Made by a program: the position numbers and the translations under genes. The notes beneath the pieces are model-generated. The model was not told the DNA's origin. It saw only the letters and a program-made list of their open reading frames with translations, and did no database searches. This document shows, in pieces, positions 1-9,712 of a DNA stretch of 64,000 nt. How positions within the stretch are numbered: position 1 is the stretch's first letter; each line of letters starts with the position of its first letter. The DNA comes from Nitrosomonas sp. Nm132 (GTDB lineage Bacteria > Pseudomonadota > Gammaproteobacteria > Burkholderiales > Nitrosomonadaceae): NCBI RefSeq assembly GCF_900100485.1, contig NZ_FNDH01000015.1, forward strand, positions 1 to 64,000, written 5' to 3'.

Positions 1-164
1 TCTTGCCCGACTACTCAAACAAAACCTTAACCATCCGTTTGCACCACAGCGCACGCGCACATACTGATGAGGTCATCGCTAAGCTTTGCGAGGAGCTCAA
101 TGCTACTGAGACCTTCTTTCCTCGATCTGGACTTCGTCTGATCTTTAAATTGGGGTCATCTTAA
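1..164 (+). pseudogene. C-terminal tail of a transposase-like protein (cut by window edge)
   Basis: An open frame enters from the left edge (frame starting at base 3) and ends at the TAA of 162-164. The about 53 residues visible contain an 'LTIRLHHSARA' stretch, a 'DEVIAKLCEELNATET' helix and a closing 'RLIFKLGSS', the kind of tail seen in DDE-type transposases of proteobacterial insertion sequences. I cannot name the IS family from this piece, and whether the rest of the gene is intact lies outside the window. It sits 27 bases from the end of a histidine-kinase remnant in convergent orientation, which suggests an insertion-driven rearrangement here. Confidence 0.45.
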
Positions 165-190
165 AATCGTCGGGATCAGGTGGTCTGAGA

Positions 191-475
191 TTAGTGAAGG
201 GGGATTGTAGCAATTACCGAGGTGCCTATAGCGGAAGAAGTTAAGCGCAAAGCTCCACCTTCAGCTTCAATTCGCTCTTTCATATTGCGCAAACCTAATC
301 CCCGATTTGGAGCATTGTTGACACTAGCTATACCGAACCCGTGGCCATCATCATGGATTGTTAAGGTTACACTACGCGAATTGTTCTCCAACCTCATGGA
401 CACTTGCTTGGCCGACGAGTATTTTATGGCGTTGGTGATAGCCTCTTTTCTAAGTATTGAAGGATTAAGAATGAA
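191..475 (-). pseudogene. Remnant of a NarL/DegS-type sensor histidine kinase (ATPase domain only)
   Basis: Reading on - from about 475 to the stop at 191, about 94 residues encode the C-terminal half of a HATPase domain: the N-box 'KEAITNAIKYSSA', the G1 box 'DDGHGFG', the G2 box 'GLGLRNMKERIEAEGG' and the usual ending 'GTSVIATIPL'. The NarX/DegS class is indicated by the 'GLGLRNMKERIE' form. An in-frame stop at 476-478 removes everything upstream, so the sensor, HisKA_3 domain and phosphorylated His are absent. With the transposase tail next to it, this is most likely a leftover from deletion or insertion. No partner response regulator is visible. Confidence 0.75.
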
Positions 476-524
476 TTACCTAACCTATATTCAAACAAAG
501 GAGAGCTGTGTCAAAGGAGGTCAC

Positions 525-3500
525 ATGATAGAAGAAATAATTAAGCGAAACTTGGAACATTGCTTTCGACCAAATTCAAACGTTAATTTGAAACGGAGCC
601 TAAATAAGGCAAATAATTTAACCGGTACATATCCGGGCTTTAAGTTCTTAACCCAATCTACTGGCTTTAGCCAGGGTTATTTGGCCTTTCTCTACCTCAA
701 ATGTCGCCATCCATCGCTACTTTTAGCAATGGCAGTATTACTTCTTCTCAGTGGATGTAATGTTTGGGATGCCGAGATATCCTGTCTAAAGGTGCTCGTG
801 CAGGGTGATATTCAGAGAGTTGCACAAATAAGAGAGCAGCGGTTTCTGGGAAAGGTCCCTGAGGGGAGAGCCCATTGTCTCGGCGGAGATCATGCTGTGA
901 CCTTTAGCCAGAGCCCGTGGCAGGATTGGCCAAATTACTGGGCTACTGGTGATAGCTCGTCACTATCTCCTCATACTCTGTTAGATAAAACATTTTTCGG
1001 TCCCAACGCGCGTGGTCTCAACGGCGCCCTCTATGAATTGGAGTTGCAACGGGTCGAGCTTATCAAATTCAACCTTTTCGACAATAGCGGAACCTACGAG
1101 GCCTATATCACAGGCCGTGATGGCACGGCGGGTCCAGTGTTGCAAGCCTGGCCAGAAATGCAGTTGCCTCCGAATCATCCTAATTATAAGGATATTGAGA
1201 GCAATCCGGAAAAGGTCTGTGGGGGTGAATTAATTCGTTTCCGTACCGTTACTGGAATCTGTAACGATATTTACAATCCATTGATGGGTTCAACTCATCA
1301 ACTCTTTGCGCGTAACGTTCAGTTTGATACGACCTTTCCTGACCTGGATTTAAATGAAATAACTAAGAATCGCCATGGTAACCGATTAGGGCTATTGAAA
1401 CCTGATCCACAGGTCATTAGTCGGAAACTGTTCACCCGCATGCAGTCTCAGCCTGACAAATGTCAAAGAGGCTATGGCTTGCCTGACAGCACAGCGGAGG
1501 CCGAGTGTGATTACAAAAAGGCGCTGACCTTTAATGTATTGGCGGTTTTTTGGATTCAATTCATGACCCACGATTGGTTCTCTCATGTGGATGAAGAACG
1601 CAATCAGCCACAGTGGATGACTGCTGGCTGCGCGACACAACTTGTCGACAACATCGAACAGCCATTGACGAGTGAGGATATCGAGAAGCTGGGCTGTCGG
1701 CCAGATGACAGGATCAATATCGCGCCTGTCGCTGACAACACGCCACCCAGGTCATTTACGCATGACGGCCAGCCCTATTTCACCCGGGCACCGAAGACAA
1801 CACGCAACAATGTGACGGCTTGGTGGGATGCCTCGCAACTCTACGGCTATGATGAGCGGTCTAGCCAGCGAGTTAAGAGAGACCCCAAAGATTCAGCCAA
1901 ATTGTTGTTGATGTCCGATAATGAAAGTGCGGGCGAAGTCGATAAATTAGGGTACTTGCCGACTTTTGAGTCAACCGATCCGATCAATCCGGAATGGTCA
2001 GGTCAAGAAGCTACTGCTTTTCCTGATAACTGGTCCATCGGACTGAGTTTCTTTCACAACGTCTTCGCGAGAGAGCACAATGCTTTTGTCGATGAATTTC
2101 GCAAGCTTGTCACCCAAACTCCTGATGCCGACAGTGGCTTGAGAAATCCAGCAAAACCCGAGGTCGTTATCCGCTATCAAGATGTTACACCGGACGAGTT
2201 ATTCAATGTCGCTCGATTGGTTATTTCTGCTGAGATCGCCAAGATCCACACCATCGAATGGACCACGCAACTGCTTTATAACGAACCGCTGTACCGGGGG
2301 ATGAATGCCAACTGGCACGGTCTTTTCCACGAACATGAAGCTGTATCCGAGGTGCTGAGAGAAATTATTCGTCAACTCGACAACACGGATGATGTCAGGA
2401 AAGCAAATAGTTTCTACGCAGCTTTCGCTGGCGGGGCTGGCATTTTTGGGTTAGGCAATCATCGCTATGAAGGAACGCCATTCTATTCTTTGGTCGATCG
2501 CGGCAGGAAGGATATCTGGACACTCACCAGCAATGATGACATCAATGGCGGAGTCAACCATTTTGGTTCTCCCTTTAATTTTCCCGAAGAATTTGTCACG
2601 GTATACCGGTTGCATCCTTTGCTGCCGGACTTGATCGAGTACCGTGAGTGGAATAAGGATCCAAACGTCATCAAGCAAAAAATACCCATAATGGAGACCT
2701 TCAGGGGGAAAGCAACCGAGGTGATGCGACGGAAGGGCCTGGCAAATTGGGCGCTCAGTATGGGCCGCCAGCGAGCAGGAGAGTTGACGCTCCAGAACCA
2801 TCCACAATTCTTGCAAAACCTGAAGATGCCGCACTTGCAGTCACCCACTCAGCAGGTCGATATCGCTGCGCTTGATCTCATTCGGGATCGGGAACGAGGC
2901 ATTCCACGTTATAACGAGTTTCGCCGGCAGTATGGGCTGAAACAATTGACCAGCTTCGAAGATTTCATTGATTCGCATTTACCCGAGAACTCGTCAATTC
3001 GGCGTGAGCAGGGACAGCTCGTGCAGACGCTGCGTGAGGTCTACGGACAACATCAGTGCGATGAATCCAAGGTAATCACACAGGCTCAACTGAACGATGA
3101 CAAATCGCCCATCAACGATTGCCTGGGGCATCCAGATGGCAGCTTCATTGACAACATCGAGGACGTCGATACGGTAGTCGGATGGTTAGCGGAGTTCAAA
3201 CGGCCGCATGGTTTTGCTATTTCTGAAACCCAGTTTGTCGTGTTCATTCTCAATGCTTCGCGCAGGCTCTTTAGCGACCGGTTCCTCACCTCGAGTTTTC
3301 GCCCAGAATTCTATACCACCCTTGGGGTAGAGTGGGTGATGCACAATGGACCGGGTCCGCAGATGATAGAGAAGGGAATGTCTAATGGTCATAAACAGCA
3401 GCCCGTGTCCCCGATGAAGCGTGTTCTGTTGAGAACGTTACCGGAACTAGCAGGCGAACTCCAGGGTGTGGTCAATGTATTCGATCCCTGGGCGCGAGAT

Positions 3501-3572
3501 CGTGGAGAATATTACAGCACCCAATGGAGAGCCACGCCTGAGGCTGAAGGAGACGCAGCGTTCGCTAAATAA
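525..3572 (+). CDS. Animal-type haem peroxidase, cyclooxygenase/alpha-dioxygenase-like
   Basis: Peroxidase-cyclooxygenase superfamily protein of 1015 residues. The start at 525 is chosen because AAAGGAGG sits 5 bases upstream; the frame is open further left only because it runs antisense to the kinase remnant. A hydrophobic segment ending in 'LLLLSGC' about 70 residues in looks like a displaced lipobox, so a shorter lipoprotein start near 730 is possible. The distal haem His is His349 in 'QFMTHDWF'. Tyr694 and His697 in 'VYRLHPLLPD' align with the catalytic Tyr and proximal His of cyclooxygenases ('YHWHPLLPD'). That pairing is typical of fatty-acid dioxygenases rather than plain peroxidases. 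The gene converges on the GMC oxidoreductase of the cluster to its right. The substrate is unknown; fatty acid is an inference. Confidence 0.85.
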   Translation: MIEEIIKRNLEHCFRPNSNVNLKRSLNKANNLTGTYPGFKFLTQSTGFSQGYLAFLYLKCRHPSLLLAMAVLLLLSGCNVWDAEISCLKVLVQGDIQRVAQIREQRFLGKVPEGRAHCLGGDHAVTFSQSPWQDWPNYWATGDSSSLSPHTLLDKTFFGPNARGLNGALYELELQRVELIKFNLFDNSGTYEAYITGRDGTAGPVLQAWPEMQLPPNHPNYKDIESNPEKVCGGELIRFRTVTGICNDIYNPLMGSTHQLFARNVQFDTTFPDLDLNEITKNRHGNRLGLLKPDPQVISRKLFTRMQSQPDKCQRGYGLPDSTAEAECDYKKALTFNVLAVFWIQFMTHDWFSHVDEERNQPQWMTAGCATQLVDNIEQPLTSEDIEKLGCRPDDRINIAPVADNTPPRSFTHDGQPYFTRAPKTTRNNVTAWWDASQLYGYDERSSQRVKRDPKDSAKLLLMSDNESAGEVDKLGYLPTFESTDPINPEWSGQEATAFPDNWSIGLSFFHNVFAREHNAFVDEFRKLVTQTPDADSGLRNPAKPEVVIRYQDVTPDELFNVARLVISAEIAKIHTIEWTTQLLYNEPLYRGMNANWHGLFHEHEAVSEVLREIIRQLDNTDDVRKANSFYAAFAGGAGIFGLGNHRYEGTPFYSLVDRGRKDIWTLTSNDDINGGVNHFGSPFNFPEEFVTVYRLHPLLPDLIEYREWNKDPNVIKQKIPIMETFRGKATEVMRRKGLANWALSMGRQRAGELTLQNHPQFLQNLKMPHLQSPTQQVDIAALDLIRDRERGIPRYNEFRRQYGLKQLTSFEDFIDSHLPENSSIRREQGQLVQTLREVYGQHQCDESKVITQAQLNDDKSPINDCLGHPDGSFIDNIEDVDTVVGWLAEFKRPHGFAISETQFVVFILNASRRLFSDRFLTSSFRPEFYTTLGVEWVMHNGPGPQMIEKGMSNGHKQQPVSPMKRVLLRTLPELAGELQGVVNVFDPWARDRGEYYSTQWRATPEAEGDAAFAK

Positions 3573-3623
3573 ACGTAAATGAAACAGCCTGGCAAAACTG
3601 ATTCGGTCAGATTTTGTAGATAA

Positions 3624-5558
3624 CTATGCAATTCCTTTTTTCGCGTCTTCAGCAATAATCTCACTTGCTTTCTCACTGATCATGTAGACGGCTGAAACAA
3701 TGAAGAAACCTGGGATTTTGGGAAAGATTGAGGCATCCACAATACGCAAATTTGTGGTTCCGTACACACGAAATTGGTTATCAACAACTGCCATTTCGTC
3801 GTTTTCCGGTCCCATTTTGCATGTACAGGAGGCGTGATGTCCCCAAGCTTGATCTTTGATGAATTGACGAATGTCTTCACGGCTTTTGATTTTTGCTCCG
3901 GGATAAATTTCCTCGTCAATTAAATCTCCACAATGTCCAATGATGTTACGCACAGTTTCCACGCCGTTTACCACTGATTCCAGATCTTCCCCTCCGTCAT
4001 CTTCGGAAAAGTATTCGAAATTAATTTTAGGAACATCGCGAGGATCCTTGGACTGCAATGTCACACTGCCTCTGTTACTGGTGTGAGCTTTGAGAATGGC
4101 CCAGGTAAAGATATTTTCTTTGCACGCGTCTGAGGAGCCGCTATTTTCTTTACAAATATCATTTGGATAGTTGTTATTTTCTTTGCTGATATCATTTGAG
4201 TATCCCGGATAATACCCTCGGAAATTACCAAGTAATCCAAAAATCAATAAATCTGGATCATCATCGGAATGTTGGTAAAAAGAGCGTTTGATTAATGCGA
4301 TCGTAGCACCATTGGTTGTATAGGGACCTATACCCTGAAGCCACAGGGCATATTGTGGATCCGGTTCATCTCCCGGTTCTGGAGGGTGCAATTTCATTCC
4401 CTTAATTAACGAAATATTCTCTTTAAGTCTCGTCACTACGCCTACTTCGTATCGATCCTGCAAATTTTTCCCTACGCCTGGCAAATCCACCTTTACTTCA
4501 ATACCATGTTTTTCCAATTCTTTTCTAGGACCGATCCCGGAGAGCATGAGTAACTGAGGCGTATTGAAAGCGCCTGCTGATATAATTATTTCTCGTTCCA
4601 CACAAACTGTTTTCGTTTCGGAAATGACCGCCTTTTCGTGTTGTGGATCAGCCCGATATTGATGAGCACCCACACGATATTCCACACCATAGGCTTTATT
4701 ATTGGCGTCGAGCAGGATGCGGTGCACTAATGCGCGCGTTCTTACTACCAAATTGTCGGGGCATTGTTCACGAATCCGCGCTATGTATTCTCTGACTCCT
4801 ACCCGCTTGCCGTTTTGGGTAGTAATCGGAATTTTGCATAAGCCTTCAGGGATTCTGCGAATTAAACGCCAATCATTGGGATCAAAGCGAATGATAAGTT
4901 TCAAAATCCCCAAAAAAAATCGATGTAGCGGATGCATCATGCGTCGAGATTCTTCTAATGCGGCGGCCGTTAATTTTTTTAATACCTTGTCCTTCCATAG
5001 CATGCAAGGATCAGCTTGATTGGTAGGCAGCCAGCCGTCAAAGCCATGACGGCTTCTGTAACAGGTCCACGCCAGCCACTTTGGGATGTATTCACAACGC
5101 TCCAGGCGCTTGAAATACTTGTGCATATGCTTGCTGTTCCAGTTTGGATCATTCATCAGTTCCGCAATTTTGTCCCAGTCACTATTGTGGGGATACATCA
5201 GGACCATGGCGTTATGGGCAGTACACCCGCCGAGTGTACCCGAGCGCGGGTAAAGCACGCCATCTTGCTGCGGGAGAAACTTGCAATCCCGTTGTTGTTG
5301 GATTCTGTTGGCATAATGCCGCACGAAATAGTCCCACCGAAGAGCCTCATGCTCAGAAGCACGTGCATGAAATGCCGGTACCTTATAATCGATAGGTTCG
5401 TCATCTCCTCCAGCCTCCAACAGTAATACACGGAAACCTTTCAGCGCTAGATTGCAGGCAAGCGGTCCTCCCCCAGCTCCGGAACCTACGACGATATAGT
5501 CAAATTTTTCGCAATCATTACCAGTCTGATTATTTTCCAAAGAGTCAGGCTTAATCAC
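3624..5558 (-). CDS. GMC-family FAD oxidoreductase
   Basis: Glucose-methanol-choline oxidoreductase, 644 residues, a FAD enzyme oxidising alcohols or related groups. The dinucleotide-binding motif GSGAGGG is at residues 25-31, 'LLLEAGG' closes the Rossmann fold, and 'GTLGGCTAHNAM' is the flavin-contact signature. The active-site His pair is at 574-575 in 'WGHHASCTCKMG'. The second catalytic position near the C-terminus, usually Asn or His after 'P.PG', reads 'IPGFFIVSAVYM', so the standard Asn/His is not obvious. Around residues 450-482 is an extra low-complexity insert with three 'D-I/A-S/C-KEN' repeats. It is the last gene of the - strand redox cluster, separated from the cytochrome gene by a hairpin, so it may have its own promoter. 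Its alcohol substrate is unknown. Confidence 0.9.
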   Translation of the reverse strand: MIKPDSLENNQTGNDCEKFDYIVVGSGAGGGPLACNLALKGFRVLLLEAGGDDEPIDYKVPAFHARASEHEALRWDYFVRHYANRIQQQRDCKFLPQQDGVLYPRSGTLGGCTAHNAMVLMYPHNSDWDKIAELMNDPNWNSKHMHKYFKRLERCEYIPKWLAWTCYRSRHGFDGWLPTNQADPCMLWKDKVLKKLTAAALEESRRMMHPLHRFFLGILKLIIRFDPNDWRLIRRIPEGLCKIPITTQNGKRVGVREYIARIREQCPDNLVVRTRALVHRILLDANNKAYGVEYRVGAHQYRADPQHEKAVISETKTVCVEREIIISAGAFNTPQLLMLSGIGPRKELEKHGIEVKVDLPGVGKNLQDRYEVGVVTRLKENISLIKGMKLHPPEPGDEPDPQYALWLQGIGPYTTNGATIALIKRSFYQHSDDDPDLLIFGLLGNFRGYYPGYSNDISKENNNYPNDICKENSGSSDACKENIFTWAILKAHTSNRGSVTLQSKDPRDVPKINFEYFSEDDGGEDLESVVNGVETVRNIIGHCGDLIDEEIYPGAKIKSREDIRQFIKDQAWGHHASCTCKMGPENDEMAVVDNQFRVYGTTNLRIVDASIFPKIPGFFIVSAVYMISEKASEIIAEDAKKGIA

Positions 5559-5648
5559 AAATTATCTCCAGCAAAATTATTTCAAAAATCTTTGACTGCT
5601 AACGGAGAATGCCAATTGAAAACCACGCAGGTTGAGAACACAGTAGTA

Positions 5649-5669
5649 CCCCGCTTATAAATAGCGGGG
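5649..5669 (-). terminator. GC-rich hairpin between the cytochrome c and GMC genes
   Basis: CCCCGCT at 5649-5655 pairs with AGCGGGG at 5663-5669 around a 7-base AT loop. On - it follows the cytochrome c stop by about 20 bases and precedes the GMC start by about 90. There is no clear U-tract, so it may be a terminator, an attenuator or an mRNA-stabilising stem. Confidence 0.5.
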
Positions 5670-5687
5670 CACTTTATTCACGAAAAA

Positions 5688-8333
5688 TTACAGGGTCTTT
5701 AGAAACTCGATTAAAGCCCGCTTGTCGTCATCATTGAGCACCGCCCTGCCTTCCTCCACCGGCAGGTAATCCGTGCCAAAATAATGTCCCCTGTTCACCA
5801 CGAAGTCTGGGCATTTGTTTACTTCCAGTAGCGGATCGACTATGCCACTCAGAATTTTGCGCAACTCTTCGTCGGTAATGCTCTTAGGATCTTCCTGTGC
5901 TTTCCACAAAGTAAAGATATCCCATCCAACGGCCTTTGAGATATTCCACAACAGGGAGGCTTTCTGACCCAAGTCCATTTCCATATTGATATTGGAAACC
6001 AGATTCACCGGAATACCTTCGGGAAATGGGCCAAGCTCCAGTCCGTCGCCAATAGGAAGAATTCTTACATACCAAGGTAGATAACCCCCAGGTATCTTTA
6101 ACTCGCTTCTTTTTGTCGTCCGGTCGATAATACCTGGTATTTCTTTGCCTGATCGGGTGAGATAGGTTTGTCCCTCGCAACTACTCGCCGCTTCCGAACC
6201 ATATGCATCTTCCCCCTCATATAAATCTTTTTGGTCGCAGTAGCGTTTCTCGGGCCATAGCAATTGCTTTATGCTGATATCGAAAGACTTCATGCGATCC
6301 TCTACTGAACCTGAAGGAAAAAACTTGCCTACCGTGTTATTCAGCAAAAACGGTGCTGTCGACCAGATGCTGGTGAGAGAAGGCGGACGGATATAGCCGC
6401 GCCCCCCATCTGGCATGACATAATCCTTAGGTTCTCGGGTAACCAGATCATGAATCTTCGCTTTTCCTACTGAAGGCAGATTTTTGTAGGAGGTAGACGA
6501 AAAATTATCCCAGGTATCTCCCTTGATTGCGTTAGTGGCTATGGAAGCGCAGATATTGGTTTCTAGCAGTGTAACCGGAACGCGCAAATCAGTAGAAAGG
6601 AAATTTTCATTGAGAAAATCTTCCTCCAATACGATCTTTGTCATTTTTTCTTTGAATTCGGAAGAGTTGGTCCAACTCCAATATTGATTCCAACAATTCA
6701 AGTAATTAGGGCCGACACATCCATTGTTTGGAAAAAACTTGAATGCTTCCTCCGGGAGCTTGCTCGAATGACAAGCGGCGCAGTTCTCAGCAAATACTTT
6801 CTTGCCGTGTTCCAGGATTTCTTCATCATCGGTCAAGTAGCGCTCGCCCTCAGGCGCTTTCTTTAGATAGTCTGGAGGAGTTGCAGCTAGAAAAAACAAA
6901 GCAGTGTCCAGCGTCTGTTGCTCTGTAGCCCGCCAATAGCTGGAATTTTGTTCTGCTGCTTTGATTGGGAAGGGAGTAAATGGCTTTCCTCCTACCAAAG
7001 GATTAATATGCTGTAGCCATTCCTCGCTGAATAAACCGATATTAACGAAGACACGATTCAATGCGCCTAGCGCACCCACTGAGTCTGAACCATCCTTGAG
7101 AACGCGCGGTGTCAGCACTTTACTAGGCTCTTTAAAAAATGCTCTGAGAGGGCTGTTAGGAGGCACTGCTTCAAAATGATTGAATTGTTTATTGTCTCTT
7201 TCACCACCGGTGATCTCTTCTTCACCCCAGCGTAAGGCATTCAGCATACGTGCAGGAAGATTATAAACAGCGTTCATAGTACGTGGATTGTTGATATAGT
7301 CGGTGGAGATGAGCGAGGTATCCAATGCGCCTGGCCGATTAGTATGAAGATGTTGGTAGGCGTAACTGGTTTTATCCGCTTCATAAGCGAATACCCGATC
7401 AAACCAGAAATATTGCGCGCCCGGATTGGAGTTGAGATTAGCCCACTCTGGATTTTCCGGGTCTTTGGGTGGGTTGGTTGGATTGGGTCCAACGTGACAG
7501 AATCCACAAGACATGCCCACCCGATAAGGTTTGACTAATTTAGGATCATTGTAGTATTCAGGATCAGAGTAGTATTTTTCTGGATTCCAGCGCTTCTTTG
7601 CTGTCTCATCGAAATCAGGATTTGGAAACAAACGAAGGCCTACAATCCCCGTAGCATAGCCATAATAAGATCCTACAGGCACGGTTTTACCACGTGCGCC
7701 GATTTGGATGCCTGGATATTTCTGCTCGTTCTCGAAAGGATCAGGAGAACAATTCCGGTCACGTATATCCAGATACAAACCAAAGCGGTCAGGGCGTCCG
7801 ACCAGTTTGCCCTGCACATCGGTATTTTTCATAAAACACGGCTCATTGACCAGACCAAACCAATTCCACCGGTTGTCACGGCTGTATCCCGGGTTTTTCT
7901 GGAGCTCAGGATGATTCGACAATACTTTCAATAGATCGAAGCTACCAAAGCTTTTAGCATTCATATAATCCCAGAACTTGTCATTGCCGCCAGTCCAAAC
8001 AATCCAATTGTTTCGACCTCTGATCACAGATTTGACGGCCTCATCCGGCGCTTGGGAGATACCAGGTACAAAAGGCTCTAGAGCGGCAACGACCTTATCA
8101 GCGTTCTGACTGATTCCATAATCCATATCCTTGAAATAATCTTCATCCGCCCCAGGAATGGTTTCTTCCGATCGATTCACACATTGTGCTTCATCCATAA
8201 TTGATCCCGTCTTCGCATGACCACCTTTGATACATTCGGTTGCGATCCTTAAGGACTGTTCGTCAGAGCACCCGGAGAGAGATAAAGCTAGACCAAGTCC
8301 AAAGAAAAAGAGTATTTGGTTATATTTCTTCAT
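5688..8333 (-). CDS. Large dihaem c-type cytochrome lipoprotein, RoxA/MauG-related
   Basis: Predicted exported lipoprotein of 881 residues. The start at 8333 has GGAGG five bases upstream and gives a clean signal ending in the lipobox 'LSGC'; the frame continues 27 codons further but without export logic. Two c-type haem sites are visible: CGFCH at residues 276-280 and CAACH at 518-522. Near the C-terminus 'RPPSLTSIWSTAPFLLNN' resembles the conserved segment of rubber oxygenase RoxA and dihaem peroxidases, which carry a catalytic c-haem. At 881 residues it is longer than RoxA-type enzymes. Its place among peroxidases suggests an oxygenase or electron-transfer role in the periplasm or at the outer membrane. 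The substrate cannot be read from the sequence. Confidence 0.8.
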   Translation of the reverse strand: MKKYNQILFFFGLGLALSLSGCSDEQSLRIATECIKGGHAKTGSIMDEAQCVNRSEETIPGADEDYFKDMDYGISQNADKVVAALEPFVPGISQAPDEAVKSVIRGRNNWIVWTGGNDKFWDYMNAKSFGSFDLLKVLSNHPELQKNPGYSRDNRWNWFGLVNEPCFMKNTDVQGKLVGRPDRFGLYLDIRDRNCSPDPFENEQKYPGIQIGARGKTVPVGSYYGYATGIVGLRLFPNPDFDETAKKRWNPEKYYSDPEYYNDPKLVKPYRVGMSCGFCHVGPNPTNPPKDPENPEWANLNSNPGAQYFWFDRVFAYEADKTSYAYQHLHTNRPGALDTSLISTDYINNPRTMNAVYNLPARMLNALRWGEEEITGGERDNKQFNHFEAVPPNSPLRAFFKEPSKVLTPRVLKDGSDSVGALGALNRVFVNIGLFSEEWLQHINPLVGGKPFTPFPIKAAEQNSSYWRATEQQTLDTALFFLAATPPDYLKKAPEGERYLTDDEEILEHGKKVFAENCAACHSSKLPEEAFKFFPNNGCVGPNYLNCWNQYWSWTNSSEFKEKMTKIVLEEDFLNENFLSTDLRVPVTLLETNICASIATNAIKGDTWDNFSSTSYKNLPSVGKAKIHDLVTREPKDYVMPDGGRGYIRPPSLTSIWSTAPFLLNNTVGKFFPSGSVEDRMKSFDISIKQLLWPEKRYCDQKDLYEGEDAYGSEAASSCEGQTYLTRSGKEIPGIIDRTTKRSELKIPGGYLPWYVRILPIGDGLELGPFPEGIPVNLVSNINMEMDLGQKASLLWNISKAVGWDIFTLWKAQEDPKSITDEELRKILSGIVDPLLEVNKCPDFVVNRGHYFGTDYLPVEEGRAVLNDDDKRALIEFLKTL

Positions 8334-8506
8334 AGGAACCTCCGAAAAAACCATTATTAAGAAGATTTGTACTGACTTATTCCTTTTGCAAATATCACTT
8401 GATTTGCTGCTCAACTAATAACAATTCCCTATCTTTGCTCTCTGTTTCAGTTCTTCATTGTCCTATAAAGTACTGAGTTATTGAAAAGCCAGTTTATACC
8501 TTGATG

Positions 8507-9712
8507 CTAATCGAACACCTCATCTCCGGTTGGTTCGAGGTGTGTAGTTTGATTCATTTCTTGACGGAATTTGGATAGCTCGTAATACATTCTAAATCGC
8601 GCCCTATTCAGATTGCCTAATGGCCGATGCTCAGGGAGACAATGCCAAGGATTCATTTTCAGCCGCTTAGCAAACTCAAACTGCGCATCCGAATCAAATT
8701 TCTGCTTCGGGATATGCACTGTGGCAGCGGGAATAAACGGGGAAAGGTTTTCTGGCCAGCGTACCGAGCCGTCTTCAATTGGCATTAAATGAGGGTCAGT
8801 CTGTATTTGAATCATAAGATCAAACTCAACATCTTTCTCATTCAAAGTCTTGATCATATTCTCCCGTAGATAATTGAACGGAGGCGTACCAAAAGGCAGG
8901 CCGGGAATATACCTTTCAACGTCCTTTGTTTTTGGCACGAATGAATACATCATCGCCTGTCCTTCACCCAGCAGATAAGGCGTGCAACTCCAGTAACGCT
9001 GTCCTAATGGGTTATACTGAGTGGCAGTCCACAGGCTTTGCATAAAGAAGTCAAGCAAATGGGAGTCCTTCGGATTGAGGAAGTAATAAAGTGTCATATC
9101 TACCAGACTCCAGTATTGCAATTTGGCATTTTCTCGGGTGTTGGGTGTGACAAACGTCGCGCCACCGCTGGTGGTGATAAAATCCTGGGTAAATTTCTCC
9201 TCACTCATGAGTTTTTCACCCGGAACACCCATGAGCTTCACCGCCATACTCATAAAACCGACATCGTTAATATCAGCCGGCACATTTGGCCCAGGTCCGG
9301 AGTAGCGTATATAGGCCGGATAACTGCGTGGGTTGGCAAAAATGCCTTTGCGGCAATGTTCTGGCAGGTCATCTCGTATGGTCACCGTGGCACGCACAAT
9401 GCCGTGTGTTTTGGTATTACCACCCCGCTCATATCCCCCCGGTTTGAAACGTCCGCGCATCTGATCCATCATAAGGTCGACAATTTTATTTAAGCTCTTT
9501 TCTTCATCTGGGTCGAATTTTTCCTCAGCCAGTTGCAAACCTTCGTTCTTGCGTCGTCGATTAATTAGAAACTGGATAAATCTTGAACTGGGTTCGCGAA
9601 AGAGATAGTCCCACTGCGGGCGGAACCAAGGCTCTAACCGGCGCTCAATACGGAGCAGCAGAATCAGCAAATGGTGAATAGCTTTGAGTATTCGGTTCTT
9701 GATCGTCGTCAT
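8507..9712 (-). CDS. Catalase-related haem protein (allene oxide synthase-like family)
   Basis: Catalase-like haem domain protein of 401 residues, shorter than true catalases. The distal His is in 'TKTHGIVRATVTI'; 'IRYSG' replaces the catalase 'VRFST' strand; 'DINDVGFMSMAVKL' corresponds to the 'D.RGFA.KFYT' region. Near the C-terminus 'RARFRMYYELS' supplies an Arg-x3-Tyr for the proximal haem ligand, as in catalase-related hydroperoxide-converting enzymes. The N-terminus is basic with an amphipathic or membrane-associating helix instead of a signal peptide. The start overlaps the end of the DyP gene by 4 bases, so the two are translationally coupled. Catalase-related proteins beside lipid dioxygenases can convert fatty-acid hydroperoxides; that role here is inference, and a simple peroxide scavenger is an alternative. 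Confidence 0.82.
   Translation of the reverse strand: MTTIKNRILKAIHHLLILLLRIERRLEPWFRPQWDYLFREPSSRFIQFLINRRRKNEGLQLAEEKFDPDEEKSLNKIVDLMMDQMRGRFKPGGYERGGNTKTHGIVRATVTIRDDLPEHCRKGIFANPRSYPAYIRYSGPGPNVPADINDVGFMSMAVKLMGVPGEKLMSEEKFTQDFITTSGGATFVTPNTRENAKLQYWSLVDMTLYYFLNPKDSHLLDFFMQSLWTATQYNPLGQRYWSCTPYLLGEGQAMMYSFVPKTKDVERYIPGLPFGTPPFNYLRENMIKTLNEKDVEFDLMIQIQTDPHLMPIEDGSVRWPENLSPFIPAATVHIPKQKFDSDAQFEFAKRLKMNPWHCLPEHRPLGNLNRARFRMYYELSKFRQEMNQTTHLEPTGDEVFD

Noticed and set aside
222-524. N-terminal extension of the haem peroxidase frame
   Set aside because: It runs antisense to the histidine-kinase remnant and lacks a ribosome site, whereas the ATG at 525 has AAAGGAGG.
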